Assembly (NCBI GenBank): GCA_020630975.1
Contig: JAHDID010000010.1
Span: forward strand, 1 to 56,464
From: Verrucomicrobiota bacterium
GTDB taxonomy: Bacteria > Verrucomicrobiota > Verrucomicrobiia > Verrucomicrobiales > DEV007
Direction: 5' to 3'
DNA: 56,464 nt
Both the position numbers and the translations under genes were made by a program. The notes beneath the pieces are model-generated. The model made no database searches and had not been told where the DNA came from. It saw only the letters and a program-made list of their open reading frames with translations. Below, one piece after another: positions 1 through 8,645 of the stretch (position 1 is the first letter of the stretch; the number at the start of each line of letters is the position of its first letter).

Positions 1-78
1 AGTGGGATCACCACCCAGCCACCACTTTTTTGTTCTTAGCTATGGGATGGCTGTGGATTTTGATATATTCTTCGGCGC

Positions 79-1125
79 ATGTTGTGGTTTGAAAAACTAA
101 TGGGCTTTAGCGAAGAGAGCCCAGAACAAGTGCGCGAATTAACGCGTGTAGAGGATGGTTGGCTTCATTCATTAGTGAATGGTGAAAAATATCGTGTTGG
201 AGCCTTCGAGTGTGTTTCGCTTGATGAGCTACGCAGTCGAACAAACTCGGGTAGTGGCAAAGACTGGGGATGTCCGAGTTCTTTGAGTATTGGGGAGGTA
301 GTCGGCGATGTTCAGGAATTGCATCGGGATCCACAAAACAGCGGGGCTTTGTTTCAGGTTGCCTCTCAGTTTAATTTACTAGAGATGGTCTCGCCCGAGG
401 TGTCTCCAGAGGCTGGTGTAGCGCGGTACGAGATGGATTTCACACAGGGGCCTGCCTGTGCCATAGCTGCCGGGGCGGGTACGATATTCCGAAATTACTG
501 GATTCCTATGCCGGAAGGGCAGGTTGGACAAACTCGAGAGCAACAGATCGATTGTCTGGCAGGGATTGGTGAAGAGCTTGGGAATGATCAAGGGAATCTC
601 TGGCAGATGCGAAATGGATATGTGTTACCTCCCAGGAGCGCTGCTCTCGCTGAAGTAAACGCTATGTTACAGCAATTATCTGCTGATGATCTTTCTAGTT
701 TGCAGGGTAAACTGAAGATCGGTGTGCATTGGGATGTGGGTGTGACGCTCGAGGGCTGTGATCACTCGGTGGCGCAAGTGTATGCATCAGCGTTGCCAGT
801 TGCTTATTCAGTTATCCAATCTGGGCTATGGGAGCCCTTCGCGAGAATGGTGTTAGAGGCAGCTTACGAAGCTACTCTACGGGCTGCCGTCATCAATGCC
901 AAGAGAACTGGCAATCGGAGGGTGTATTTGACCCTACTGGGTGGTGGCGCCTTTGGTAATCGGAGCGAGTGGATCTGCGATGCCATCGTTCGAGCACTAC
1001 AGCTAGGGTATTCACAGCAGTTAGATGTTTCCATCGTAAGCTACGGTGGGCCAAGTCCGGAAGTCGAATCGATTATTCAGCGAGTATCTGGATTGCCGGT
1101 AAACCTTGGGTCACTACCCAATTGA
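79..1125 (+). CDS. Macrodomain-like protein of unknown function
   Basis: This 348-residue protein has no signal peptide or membrane segment and is probably cytoplasmic. Distinctive stretches are FNLLEM (residues 99-103 region), TQGPACAIAAGAG (122-134) and a glycine-rich GGGAFGNRSEW (288-298). The last resembles the phosphate-binding loop near the end of macrodomain and PARG-type folds, where a hydrophobic strand leads into G-G/C-G-A-F-G-N followed by a helix. I infer an ADP-ribose or nucleotide-ligand fold, but the function is unknown. The ATG is used because no in-frame upstream start is visible in the window; its ribosome site is weak. It stands alone, convergent with a sulfatase, with a degenerate palindromic repeat behind it. 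Confidence 0.6.
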   Translation: MLWFEKLMGFSEESPEQVRELTRVEDGWLHSLVNGEKYRVGAFECVSLDELRSRTNSGSGKDWGCPSSLSIGEVVGDVQELHRDPQNSGALFQVASQFNLLEMVSPEVSPEAGVARYEMDFTQGPACAIAAGAGTIFRNYWIPMPEGQVGQTREQQIDCLAGIGEELGNDQGNLWQMRNGYVLPPRSAALAEVNAMLQQLSADDLSSLQGKLKIGVHWDVGVTLEGCDHSVAQVYASALPVAYSVIQSGLWEPFARMVLEAAYEATLRAAVINAKRTGNRRVYLTLLGGGAFGNRSEWICDAIVRALQLGYSQQLDVSIVSYGGPSPEVESIIQRVSGLPVNLGSLPN

Positions 1126-1159
1126 TATTTAATCTATTTTGCCATTTCCGTAGGCGTTG

Positions 1160-1205
1160 TCGGATAGGCTTTGCGTTCCACTGGCGTTCGTAGCCACATT
1201 TATGG
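1160..1205. repeat. Degenerate copy of a dispersed palindromic element
   Basis: The gap between two convergent genes contains GATAGGCTTTGCG followed by a CACTGGCGTTCG...GCCACATTT run. The same order of words occurs in the gap at 26415-26455, and a related core lies at 19416-19438. I read it as a decayed member of a REP-like intergenic family. Boundaries are approximate. Confidence 0.45.
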
Positions 1206-1235
1206 TTGGAGGTTCTTCAAATGTAGGGTTTGGAT

Positions 1236-2642
1236 TTATTCTGTTGATTCGATCTCTGTGAGTTCAGCTAGTAGTGCTTCGGCTTTTTCAGGATACTTAT
1301 CGTAAACATTATTCCGTTCGCCTATATCTTCTTTCAGGTTATAGAGCTGAATTTTTGGTGCATCTTTGGGCGGCTTGTGCTCGCGGCCGGAGAAGCCTCC
1401 GGAATCCGTGCCTACGATGAGCTTCCAGTCTCCCTTGCGGATCATGCGGTGCTTTCTACCCGCGTGCATCACGATGGGTGGGCGTTGGCTTATCGCCTGG
1501 GCATCGTCTAGCGAGCTGAGAAAGCTGTAGCTATCTGGCGCCTGGCCATCTGGGATCTGTACCTGTAGCAGGTCGGCCATGGTCGCCATGATATCGGTGA
1601 AACAGATGGTCGCGTCGCAGGTGGTTCCAGCTTTGACTCTCTCTGGCCAGCGCACGATGAAAGGCATGCGATGCCCTCCCTCCCAAGCACCGCCTTTGAT
1701 ACCGCGCAGCGGCCCAGCCGAGGCATGCTGAAATCGCTTCACATCATTTTCGAACCACACCGGGCCATTGTCGGAGGTGAAGATCACGATGGTGTCGTCT
1801 TTCATATCGGCAGCATCGAGCGCATCTATGACCTCGCCGATGTTGGCATCGACCATGGCTGTGAAGTCGCCATACAGACCGACCTCGGTGGTGCCTACAA
1901 ATTCATCACTCGGTAGCCATGGTGTGTGTGGTGCTGGGTAGGCTAGATATAGCATCAGAGGTTTGTCGGAGCCATGCCCCTCGATCACAGAAATCGCCTC
2001 GTCGGTGAAGCGAGGTAACACCTCATGCAAATCCATATCTGGAGAGATACCTCCCTCTCGCCAAAACTTGCCTTGTATATTAGTCCATCCTTCGGTCCCG
2101 TTGGCTTCGATCGTCTCGGTAGGCGGCTGTATCGCTCGATCACCTATGATGTAGAAATACGGTGGGATATCGGTAGACGCCCGAATACCGAAATACTCGT
2201 GGAAGCCACGGTCTACTGGGCCGCCACGCAATGGCCCTTTGAACTCTGGATCTTCGAAAAATCCCAGGTGCCACTTGCCCACCATGTGCGTTTGATAACC
2301 CGCCTCCTGCAGCATAGCAGGCAGGGTCAACCGATCTTCATCGATGACCGCGTTGTTTATCCAGTGGATCTCCTTGCGAAATGGGTAGCGCCCCGTCATC
2401 AATCCATAGCGAGAGACATGGCAAAGCGGCCCCGGCGCATGCGCATCGGTGAAGGCCATGCCTTCGCTGGCCAACTGGTCTAGTCTAGGTGTAGGGATCT
2501 TTGAGTCAGGATTGTAAGCGCCCACATCGCCATACCCCAGATCATCGACGAGTATGATTAGCACGTTTGGCGCGGACAGGGCCGAGGTTGTTAGGACCGC
2601 CCCGAGAGCAAGGGTGTAGAATAGTTTTGAAAATCGGCTCAT
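1236..2642 (-). CDS. Secreted arylsulfatase-family sulfatase with atypical CHVSR motif
   Basis: The 468-residue product starts with a signal peptide (about residues 1-23) and continues into the alkaline-phosphatase-fold sulfatase domain. The metal-binding pair is Asp33-Asp34 in LVDDLGYGD, and a second metal motif FTSDNG lies near residue 288. The active-site segment reads C74-H-V-S-R, whereas the formylglycine-modified consensus is C-x-P/A-x-R; valine replaces the proline. Downstream residues YGLMTGRYP match the family. It probably removes sulfate esters from polysaccharides in the periplasm or outside the cell, but the changed motif leaves maturation uncertain. It is a monocistronic gene, and no clear Shine-Dalgarno sequence precedes the ATG. 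Confidence 0.9.
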   Translation of the reverse strand: MSRFSKLFYTLALGAVLTTSALSAPNVLIILVDDLGYGDVGAYNPDSKIPTPRLDQLASEGMAFTDAHAPGPLCHVSRYGLMTGRYPFRKEIHWINNAVIDEDRLTLPAMLQEAGYQTHMVGKWHLGFFEDPEFKGPLRGGPVDRGFHEYFGIRASTDIPPYFYIIGDRAIQPPTETIEANGTEGWTNIQGKFWREGGISPDMDLHEVLPRFTDEAISVIEGHGSDKPLMLYLAYPAPHTPWLPSDEFVGTTEVGLYGDFTAMVDANIGEVIDALDAADMKDDTIVIFTSDNGPVWFENDVKRFQHASAGPLRGIKGGAWEGGHRMPFIVRWPERVKAGTTCDATICFTDIMATMADLLQVQIPDGQAPDSYSFLSSLDDAQAISQRPPIVMHAGRKHRMIRKGDWKLIVGTDSGGFSGREHKPPKDAPKIQLYNLKEDIGERNNVYDKYPEKAEALLAELTEIESTE

Positions 2643-2704
2643 GGAATATTTTTGGTTCAGCTAATGACGATTTCTTGGAATCTTAGAGCAGATAGTTTTT
2701 ACAG

Positions 2705-3127
2705 CTACGACACACTCAATATACCGCACCTTATCTGGACCTGTCGGATTTCAACGCATTCTATACGATTTAGTCGCAGTAGGTTTACGGTGACTCTTCC
2801 GATTGCGGTTTGAGCTTCGATATGGCCTGAACTAAGAAGCTGAAAGTGGTCCGTCCAGCGGTCATTGCGGGGGTGGAACAAGCGCACGATTGCATCTGAT
2901 ACTGGATCTATTGAGCTGAGATCTGTTCCCTTGTATTTGTTGCACAGGCAACATGCGAGAGCCAGATTCTGAGACTCTGTTTCGCCGTTATGTTTTTCAG
3001 CGATGATGTGCTCAACTTCGTGAGAAAATAAGCCCTCTCCTTCGGGTTGCAGGCAATATTCACAGGTTAATCCAGCTCGCTCCCTGACTTCTCGCCTCAG
3101 ATTAGCAGGAACATAAGTTTTACTCAT
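2705..3127 (-). CDS. HNH endonuclease
   Basis: A 140-residue HNH nuclease. The sequence shows CEYC near the N-terminus, HEVEHIIAEKHNGE as the metal-binding beta-beta-alpha core, an asparagine in NLALACCLC, and CCLCNK as the second zinc-type pair, followed by KGTDLSSIDP, which is typical of this subfamily. The start is taken at the ATG inside ATGAGTAA, overlapping the stop of the upstream small gene by 8 bp; an upstream in-frame start would give an implausibly longer overlap. Translation is therefore probably coupled to that gene. I recall this same two-gene arrangement from other bacteria. Whether it acts in defence, as a toxin or in mobile-DNA maintenance is not known. Confidence 0.85.
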   Translation of the reverse strand: MSKTYVPANLRREVRERAGLTCEYCLQPEGEGLFSHEVEHIIAEKHNGETESQNLALACCLCNKYKGTDLSSIDPVSDAIVRLFHPRNDRWTDHFQLLSSGHIEAQTAIGRVTVNLLRLNRIECVEIRQVQIRCGILSVS

Positions 3128-3485
3128 CAGCGTCTGTAGCAAGCTTCAACCTGGCCTGAGCCTTTGACTTGCGGACCATCTGTTCGAGACGCTCATAGCG
3201 CTGCCATTCTAGTTCTTCAGAGGCACTAAGACCGCCAGTTTGCTTGCTTTTCTCTAGCAGTTGGGAAACACGGTGCTGTAGCACTGGTGAGGGCTTTAGA
3301 GCGATTACCTCTTCTGGTTCGGGGAAATTGGCAAAGACTTCCAGCAAATCGGCTTCTCCGGTATACCCTTCGTGACTACCACCGTCCCAATATCGGAACC
3401 CGCATTCTAGCACCTCGGGTAGGGAGGTGCCTGCGTCGTTCACTTTATCACGCAGCGCTTCTGGAACTTCGATGGTTAATTCCAT
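3120..3485 (-). CDS. Small partner protein of the HNH endonuclease
   Basis: This 121-residue protein begins MELTIEVPEALRDKV, a short beta-strand/helix opening like that of small antitoxin or DNA-binding proteins. The middle has FPEPEEVIALKPSP, and the C-terminal half is highly charged and helical (ELEWQRYERLEQMVRKSKAQA). It overlaps the HNH gene by 8 bp, so the two are made together. The ATG giving MELTIEV was chosen over one six codons upstream because the motif is the conserved start I remember for the family. By position and composition it could be an antitoxin or specificity partner, but this is inference from context only. Confidence 0.75.
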   Translation of the reverse strand: MELTIEVPEALRDKVNDAGTSLPEVLECGFRYWDGGSHEGYTGEADLLEVFANFPEPEEVIALKPSPVLQHRVSQLLEKSKQTGGLSASEELEWQRYERLEQMVRKSKAQARLKLATDADE

Positions 3486-3577
3486 GCAGATAGACTCGCA
3501 CAAATTGAAGACGGGCGCAAAGGTTCTGAAGTGTGGCTAAGGAAAATCTCAAAGCCTAGCCCTTGAAGAGCCCAACA

Positions 3578-4702
3578 TCACAACAGTGGATTCCAGTAGC
3601 TCGGTGGCCAGCCTTTCATTCCCTGTGGGAGCACGCCTGTGGGTGCCTCGGGATCTAGGCGGAAGGAGACGGCTAGGGGGAATTCTCCGGGCTCTCGGAT
3701 GCCGGCTATGTTGGTGTTTCCGTAGTAGGAGCCCTCGGCTACCATCTTCAGCTGGGTGATGCGACCTTGGTCATCGCCTCGGATATGGCCTAGGACATGG
3801 GCGGTGTAGCCTGCTTGGTTCTTTTCGCTCTTTAGCACGAAGCTACCGGAGAGCTTGCCGTCGACTAGGGTTAGCGATTCGCTGATGATGTCTTGTTTTT
3901 TCCAGCGTTTGGGTTCGCCCAGAGTGTTGTCGATGAAGTGATATCGGAGTAGGCGATATTTGATCTCGTCGGTTAGAGTGTTGTCTAGCAGTCGTTTTTG
4001 TTCGTCGGCAGTCAGCCAGAGGAAATCTTGGGAGACGGGTGAGTCGGTTTGGGCGATTGCCTTGGCATGGACTCGGGCGATCACGGCACCGGCAGGGAAA
4101 CGTGGGGTGGTCTTGAGGTCGGGAGTGGGCACGGTGAGCTTGGGCATGACCTCTGCGGTGCTGGGGGCGAAAGTGTCTAGTACATCGACTAGCTCTTTTT
4201 TGAAAGTCGGTAGTTGCCACTGGTTCAGTCCAGCGCTTTTTGAGTAGAGCAGCTTACCGCTGGGTGATACTAGGTAAAAGCCCTGTGTGGTTTTGCCCTT
4301 TTCGTAACCACGTTGTTTGACGATGCTCCAGTAGTATTCGCCCTCCTTATCGCTCTGGCGGCGAGTGTAGAATTGGTCAATCGTTACTGGTATACACTTT
4401 TCTCTGATCGTAGTGAGCACCACATCATCTTCAAACATCAACGCACGGTCGACGACGCCATTGTTTCACACACAGCCGATGGGGTGGCCATCCATCGCCC
4501 AGATGAAGATAGGTTTGCCAGTGTCTACGGAGCGATGCTGAGCCTCGACCAGTGAGGTGAGCCAGCCTACGGAGGTCCATTTCTGTCCGGCTGCAGGTTG
4601 GACAGTGGACATGAGGGTTTGAAAGCGTTCTTCGCTGATCTGGTTGAGGCCGACGCCTGTCGTGAGACATAGCATGCTCAGTGTGCATAGAAACTTTATC
4701 AT
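3578..4702 (-). CDS. Thioredoxin-like secreted protein, probable selenoprotein (TGA read as Sec79)
   Basis: Read through one TGA (4468-4466), this is a continuous 374-residue frame. Residues 1-20 form a signal peptide. Residues 66-110 look like a thioredoxin-fold core: KPIFIWAMDGHPIGC77-V-[TGA79]-NNGVVDRALMFED, then a strand IREKCIPVTID and later QGFYLVSPSGKLLYS, where a thioredoxin would have its C-terminal strands. The C-terminal half is a separate beta-rich region of unknown function. The frame is open on both sides of the TGA without any shift, and the TGA falls where a redox Cys would sit, making a C-x-U pair. A SECIS-like hairpin follows 11 nt later. A recent nonsense mutation is the alternative. 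No selenocysteine machinery lies in the window. Confidence 0.65.
4436..4454 (-). promoter_or_regulatory. SECIS-like hairpin after the in-frame TGA
   Basis: In the transcript, 11 nt after the UGA, CGUCGAC (4454-4448) pairs with GUUGAUG (4442-4436) in seven base pairs, two of them G-U, around the loop CGUGC. The apical loop starts about 18 nt after the UGA and has a G in its first two positions, which fits the loose bacterial SECIS rules (stem-loop in the coding sequence just after UGA). Short hairpins of this kind also arise by chance. Confidence 0.4.
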
Positions 4703-4818
4703 GACTATGATTAGAGTACTTTTGGGTAGGAGGAAAGCAAAGCTAGCAGCGGATATTCGTAGGGGCTCCCCTCTGAATAAAGCGTGACAGAGGGAAGGGC
4801 TAGTTGGTAAAAAGGGGT

Positions 4819-5655
4819 ATGAAATTGAGCGAAGAGCAGCTGAGCGCGTACCGGCGCGATGGTTATTTGTTTGTCAGCGGTCTGCTCGATCAGGAGGAGG
4901 TGGGCCTGCTGCGAGAGACGGCTCAGGCAGATCACGCCATGGATCAGGCGTCTAGCTCTAGAGACGATGGTGAGGGAAATGATGTGCGGCTCGCGCTGTG
5001 GAATCACCCTGGGGATGGTATTTATGGGATGATCGCCCGCGCGAGGAAAGTGGTCGAACCAGTGGAGCAGATCCTCGATGACGAGGCCTATCACTACCAC
5101 TCGAAGATGATCCTGAAAGATGCCAAGACAGGAGGCGCCTGGGCATGGCATCAGGACTACGGCTACTGGTACCAAAACGGGGTGCTCACGCCGAATCTGT
5201 GCAGTGTGATGATCGCTGTGGATCGGGCGACTCAGGAGAATGGCTGCCTGCAGGTGCTGAGAGGGTCGCATCATCTCGGGCGGGTGAATCATGTGCTATC
5301 TGGGGATCAGGCTGGTGCGGACATGGAGCGAGTCGAGGAGGCAAAAAAGCGCATGGAATTGGTCCATTGTGAGCTGGAGCAGGGCGATGCGGTCATCTTT
5401 CATTCCAATCTATTGCACTGCTCGGCGTCGAATGAGTCGGACCACTCACGCTGGGCGATGATCTGCTGCTACAATGCCAAGTCGAATGATCCCTACAAGG
5501 AGTCGCATCATCCACGCTACACCAAGCTGGATAAAGTAGAGGATGATCAGATCCTAGCAGTGGGTAGAGATCGCTCGGCTAGAGCGGCGGTGGATTATGT
5601 GGATCTCGATAGTGATGATCATAGTGCCAAGGAGCTAGAGGAGGAGCTGGTATGA
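4819..5655 (+). CDS. Phytanoyl-CoA dioxygenase (PhyH) family protein
   Basis: A 278-residue non-heme iron(II)/2-oxoglutarate-dependent oxygenase. The iron-binding facial triad is visible as His111-x-Asp113 in WAWHQDYGYW and His200 in SNLLHCSA, with Arg211 in HSRWAM likely to bind the 2-oxoglutarate carboxylate. The core between them (GCLQVLRGSHHLG) is characteristic of PhyH. The ATG after AAAAGGGG was chosen over a TTG five codons upstream. Its stop overlaps the next start as ATGA, so it leads a three-gene operon with an epimerase-like TIM barrel and an oxidoreductase. The substrate is unknown; the neighbours suggest a sugar or polyol rather than a fatty acid. Confidence 0.88.
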   Translation: MKLSEEQLSAYRRDGYLFVSGLLDQEEVGLLRETAQADHAMDQASSSRDDGEGNDVRLALWNHPGDGIYGMIARARKVVEPVEQILDDEAYHYHSKMILKDAKTGGAWAWHQDYGYWYQNGVLTPNLCSVMIAVDRATQENGCLQVLRGSHHLGRVNHVLSGDQAGADMERVEEAKKRMELVHCELEQGDAVIFHSNLLHCSASNESDHSRWAMICCYNAKSNDPYKESHHPRYTKLDKVEDDQILAVGRDRSARAAVDYVDLDSDDHSAKELEEELV

Positions 5656-6476
5656 ATTTAGGTATCATCAATAGCGCTTTTTCTCAGGCAGGTGTCGATA
5701 CCAAGACTGGGCTGGAGCATATCGCTCGGATTGGTTTTGATACGGTCGATATTTTTACTGAGGCGATGTCGATCAGCGAGGAGGAGATCCGGCTGATCGA
5801 GAGCACCTGCCAGGCGAATGGGCTACCTATCATCTCTCTGCCGGTGGTAGCGATTGGGTTGATTGATTTCAATGATCCAGTGCGGGAGTTTCATGTGAAT
5901 CGTTGTAAAAAGTTCATCGATTTGGCGAAACGACTGGGAGCGAAAAATATATTACTGGTCTTGGGAGAATACATTTGGCAGCGCGAAGTGATTCCTCCAG
6001 AGGACCAGTGGCAGTGGGGAGTGGAGACAGTGCGTGAGCTGGGCGAGTATGCGGCGACAGCCGGTATCGAGATCGCTCTGGAGCTGGAGCCGTTTCGCCT
6101 GAGCCTGCTCAATAATATCTCCGAGATGGTTCGCTTTGTCGACGACTGTGCGATGCCCAATGTGTTGGCCAATATCGATATCAGTCATCTGGTGCTGGCC
6201 GATACTTCGGCTCAGGAGGTGGCGCAGCTGCGCGGCAAGGCGGCGCATGTACACATCAGCGACTGCGATGGCAAGGTGCACGGGGATCTGCCGCCGGGGC
6301 GTGGGGTGGTGAAGTTTGCACCCTATCTGCAGGCGATCAAAGAACTGGAGATCGATGGGACTGTATCGATCGAGCTCGAGTATTCTCCAGATCCGGCAAA
6401 GATCGTAGAATGGGTCGAGGAAGCCTATCAATCGACAGCGGACCTGATGAACCAAGTCGGACTACGCGATGCCTGA
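5652..6476 (+). CDS. Sugar phosphate isomerase/epimerase family TIM barrel
   Basis: The 274-residue protein has the AP-endonuclease-2/xylose-isomerase-like barrel: GFDTVDIFTEA early, AKNILLVLGEY, the metal-ligand strand IEIALELEPF, NVLANIDISHL, the histidine-bearing VHISDCDGK and a final glutamate in TVSIELEYS. Members isomerise or epimerise keto-sugars or inositols using a divalent metal. It overlaps the PhyH gene by ATGA and the following oxidoreductase by 8 bp, so the three products are probably made in fixed ratio and act on one substrate. No signal peptide; cytoplasmic. Confidence 0.85.
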   Translation: MNLGIINSAFSQAGVDTKTGLEHIARIGFDTVDIFTEAMSISEEEIRLIESTCQANGLPIISLPVVAIGLIDFNDPVREFHVNRCKKFIDLAKRLGAKNILLVLGEYIWQREVIPPEDQWQWGVETVRELGEYAATAGIEIALELEPFRLSLLNNISEMVRFVDDCAMPNVLANIDISHLVLADTSAQEVAQLRGKAAHVHISDCDGKVHGDLPPGRGVVKFAPYLQAIKELEIDGTVSIELEYSPDPAKIVEWVEEAYQSTADLMNQVGLRDA

Positions 6477-7569
6477 GGACGATCACGATAGTGAGTATGG
6501 GCTGAGCGTGGCAAAGGAGGTGCGCGAGATCGAGCCGCCGGCTATCGACTACCTGCCTCCTGCTCCCCAGCACTACCGTCCCAGGATAGGACTGATCGGT
6601 ACAGGCGGTATCAGCGAGATGCATCTGCGAGCCTACCAAGCATGCGGCTGGGATGTGGTAGGTATGACCAGCCGCACCCTAGCCAAGGCAGAGTCGCGGC
6701 GGGATGAGTTTTTCCCCGAAGCAAAGGTCTACACCGATAGCCAGGCGCTGCTGAGTGATCCCGATATCGATGTGGTAGACATCACTCCACACCCACAGGA
6801 GCGCCTACCTATACTGGAGGCAGCCATCGATGCGGGGAAACATATACTCAGCCAGAAACCCTTTGTGCTGGATCCGGCGGAGGGTGTTAGGCTGGCTGAA
6901 AAAGCTGAGCGAAAAGGAGTGAAGCTAGCCGTGAATCAGAATGGCCGATGGGCGCCACACTTTGCCTATATAAGGCAGGCGATCGATACCGGTTTGATCG
7001 GCGAGGTGACGAGTGTCGATTTCGTCCTGCAGTGGGATCAGACGTGGGTGGCGGGAAATCCTGATTTCGAGAAGATCCATCACCTCATTTTGTTCGATTT
7101 TGCGATCCATTGGTTCGATATCGCATCGTGTTTCATGGGTGATCGCCGGGCTGAGTCGGTGTATGCCTGCGCTACGAAGTTTGGCGCTCAGAGCTTTGGT
7201 CCGCCCGCGCTAGCTTCTGCGATCATCGAGTATCCTGGGGCACAGGTGCGGATGGCCTTTCATGCGCACACACAGCTGGGCGAGGAGGACTGCACCACCG
7301 TAGTGGGCACTGAGGGAACTTTGAGAAGCCGAGGGCCTGGGCTGAATGAACAGCCTGAGATGGAGTTATACCTGCCTGATGGACAGGCGCGAGTGCCGCT
7401 GCAGGGTTGTTGGTTTGAGTCGGGCTTTCAAGGCGCTATGGGAGAGCTGCTATGTGCCATCGAGGAGGATCGAGAGCCTTACCACTCGGCGGCGAATAAT
7501 CTGCGCTCTCTAGAGCTGTGTCTGGCAGCGATCGAGAGTGCAGATAGTGGCGAGGTGAAAAGGCTCTGA
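6469..7569 (+). CDS. Gfo/Idh/MocA family oxidoreductase
   Basis: The 366-residue product has a Rossmann nucleotide-binding start at residues 41-52 (IGLIGTGGISEMH), the family strand DVVDITPHPQERL, and the catalytic lysine motif in HILSQKPFVLDPAEG, followed by the C-terminal substrate domain (LFDFAIHWFDIASCFMG). Such enzymes oxidise or reduce sugars and inositols with NAD(P). It ends the PhyH-epimerase-oxidoreductase operon; the start ATG lies within the last codons of the epimerase gene. The first 40 residues are a longer N-terminal lead than usual and have no signal peptide. Confidence 0.9.
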   Translation: MPEDDHDSEYGLSVAKEVREIEPPAIDYLPPAPQHYRPRIGLIGTGGISEMHLRAYQACGWDVVGMTSRTLAKAESRRDEFFPEAKVYTDSQALLSDPDIDVVDITPHPQERLPILEAAIDAGKHILSQKPFVLDPAEGVRLAEKAERKGVKLAVNQNGRWAPHFAYIRQAIDTGLIGEVTSVDFVLQWDQTWVAGNPDFEKIHHLILFDFAIHWFDIASCFMGDRRAESVYACATKFGAQSFGPPALASAIIEYPGAQVRMAFHAHTQLGEEDCTTVVGTEGTLRSRGPGLNEQPEMELYLPDGQARVPLQGCWFESGFQGAMGELLCAIEEDREPYHSAANNLRSLELCLAAIESADSGEVKRL

Positions 7570-7607
7570 TAGATAGCCGGCGGGGATTTCGGCGGGTCCC
7601 GGAGGAG

Positions 7608-8642
7608 CTAGCCTTCGGTTTTGGAGTAGGTCTGCCAGGCGGCTTTGATGTTTGCGGCATCTGCGTTGCCTTCGTGGAGGATGATGCGGTGTTTCAGGGT
7701 GATGGTCTCGCCTTCCGCCAGTGTGATATCGCCGGACTCGTCTTCGCCTGCGACCTCTTTCAGAGCAAAGGGATTGGCGGTGAATAAGCCGTAGGTGCGC
7801 ACGTGCCACGGGGTCGGGTAGCGAAAGCTAGAGGGGTGATTGAGCATGGCGATGCCCATTTGTTTTCCGTCGACCAGTCCGTAGAAGTCGACCCACGGAG
7901 CGCGTTTGCCCCAGGCATCGGCATCTTTATCGCCAGCGCTATTGACGATGTGGCCACCCTCTCCGGCATCGACACATATGCTGTGGGCGACGCGTATGCT
8001 CAGGCCAGAGTCTTTTTTGCCAACGATCTCTGTGCCGCCATGAGCTCCGTGTAGCGAGATGGTGGCATCGATGATGCGCGAGCCGTCTGCTGCTACATGG
8101 AAATCGAATTGGCGAGTCTGGGTGAGGTAGACTTTGCCCTCGGGACAGACATTCTCGGTGTGGGTGATGAGCGTAGCCGTGTCTCCAGCGGCGGTAGCAG
8201 TGACGACTTTTTTATGAACCTGCTTGCCCATATTTGCCAGTTTGGCCTCATTCACTTTGCCATTTTTGGTGAAGGTCAGGCGCTCGTGCCAGGTATTGAA
8301 TCCGCCTGCCTCCTGTAGGCCAAAACAGATCGACCGATGATGTGGGTGGTCCTGCTTTTCGCCTTCGACATCTTTCATCGGGAAGTTGCGAGTCATCTCG
8401 ATGCCATCGGGGCCGATGACTGGCCAGAAGTAACATTTGTTGGTCTCAGCATCGCTGGTCACATAGCGGGTAAAGAGTTCGCCATCGATGTGGATGGCGA
8501 TATCGCCGCTAGACTCCTGCTCGATTGAGAATTCGGCTGCCCCCAGTTGGCCGAGTAGCAACGATAGCGCTGTGAGGGTCGTGCAGATTATTCCCAGAAT
8601 GGCACGAGAACAAGATAGGCGCTGCAATTGCCGAAGACTCAC
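7608..8642 (-). CDS. PmoA family (DUF6807) secreted protein
   Basis: About 344 residues with a signal-peptide-like start (GIICTTLTALSLLLGQLGAA) and the DUF6807 beta-sandwich: PVIGPDGIEMTRNFPM, DHPHHRSICFGL with a His-rich motif near residue 110, and NHPSSFRYPTPWHVRTYGLFTANPF. Proteins of this kind are annotated as PmoA-like in Verrucomicrobiota and Planctomycetota and sit among glycan-utilisation genes; the reaction is unknown. The start is uncertain: GTG at 8642 and TTG at 8627 both give a signal peptide, while an ATG further upstream would run the frame through a large inverted repeat and was avoided. It follows a sulfatase on the same strand. Confidence 0.82.
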   Translation of the reverse strand: MSLRQLQRLSCSRAILGIICTTLTALSLLLGQLGAAEFSIEQESSGDIAIHIDGELFTRYVTSDAETNKCYFWPVIGPDGIEMTRNFPMKDVEGEKQDHPHHRSICFGLQEAGGFNTWHERLTFTKNGKVNEAKLANMGKQVHKKVVTATAAGDTATLITHTENVCPEGKVYLTQTRQFDFHVAADGSRIIDATISLHGAHGGTEIVGKKDSGLSIRVAHSICVDAGEGGHIVNSAGDKDADAWGKRAPWVDFYGLVDGKQMGIAMLNHPSSFRYPTPWHVRTYGLFTANPFALKEVAGEDESGDITLAEGETITLKHRIILHEGNADAANIKAAWQTYSKTEG

Positions 8643-8645
8643 GCT

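Noticed and set aside
4431-4688. Separate protein gene overlapping the selenoprotein frame
   Set aside because: The alternative frame has no recognisable domain and overlaps the thioredoxin-like coding sequence.
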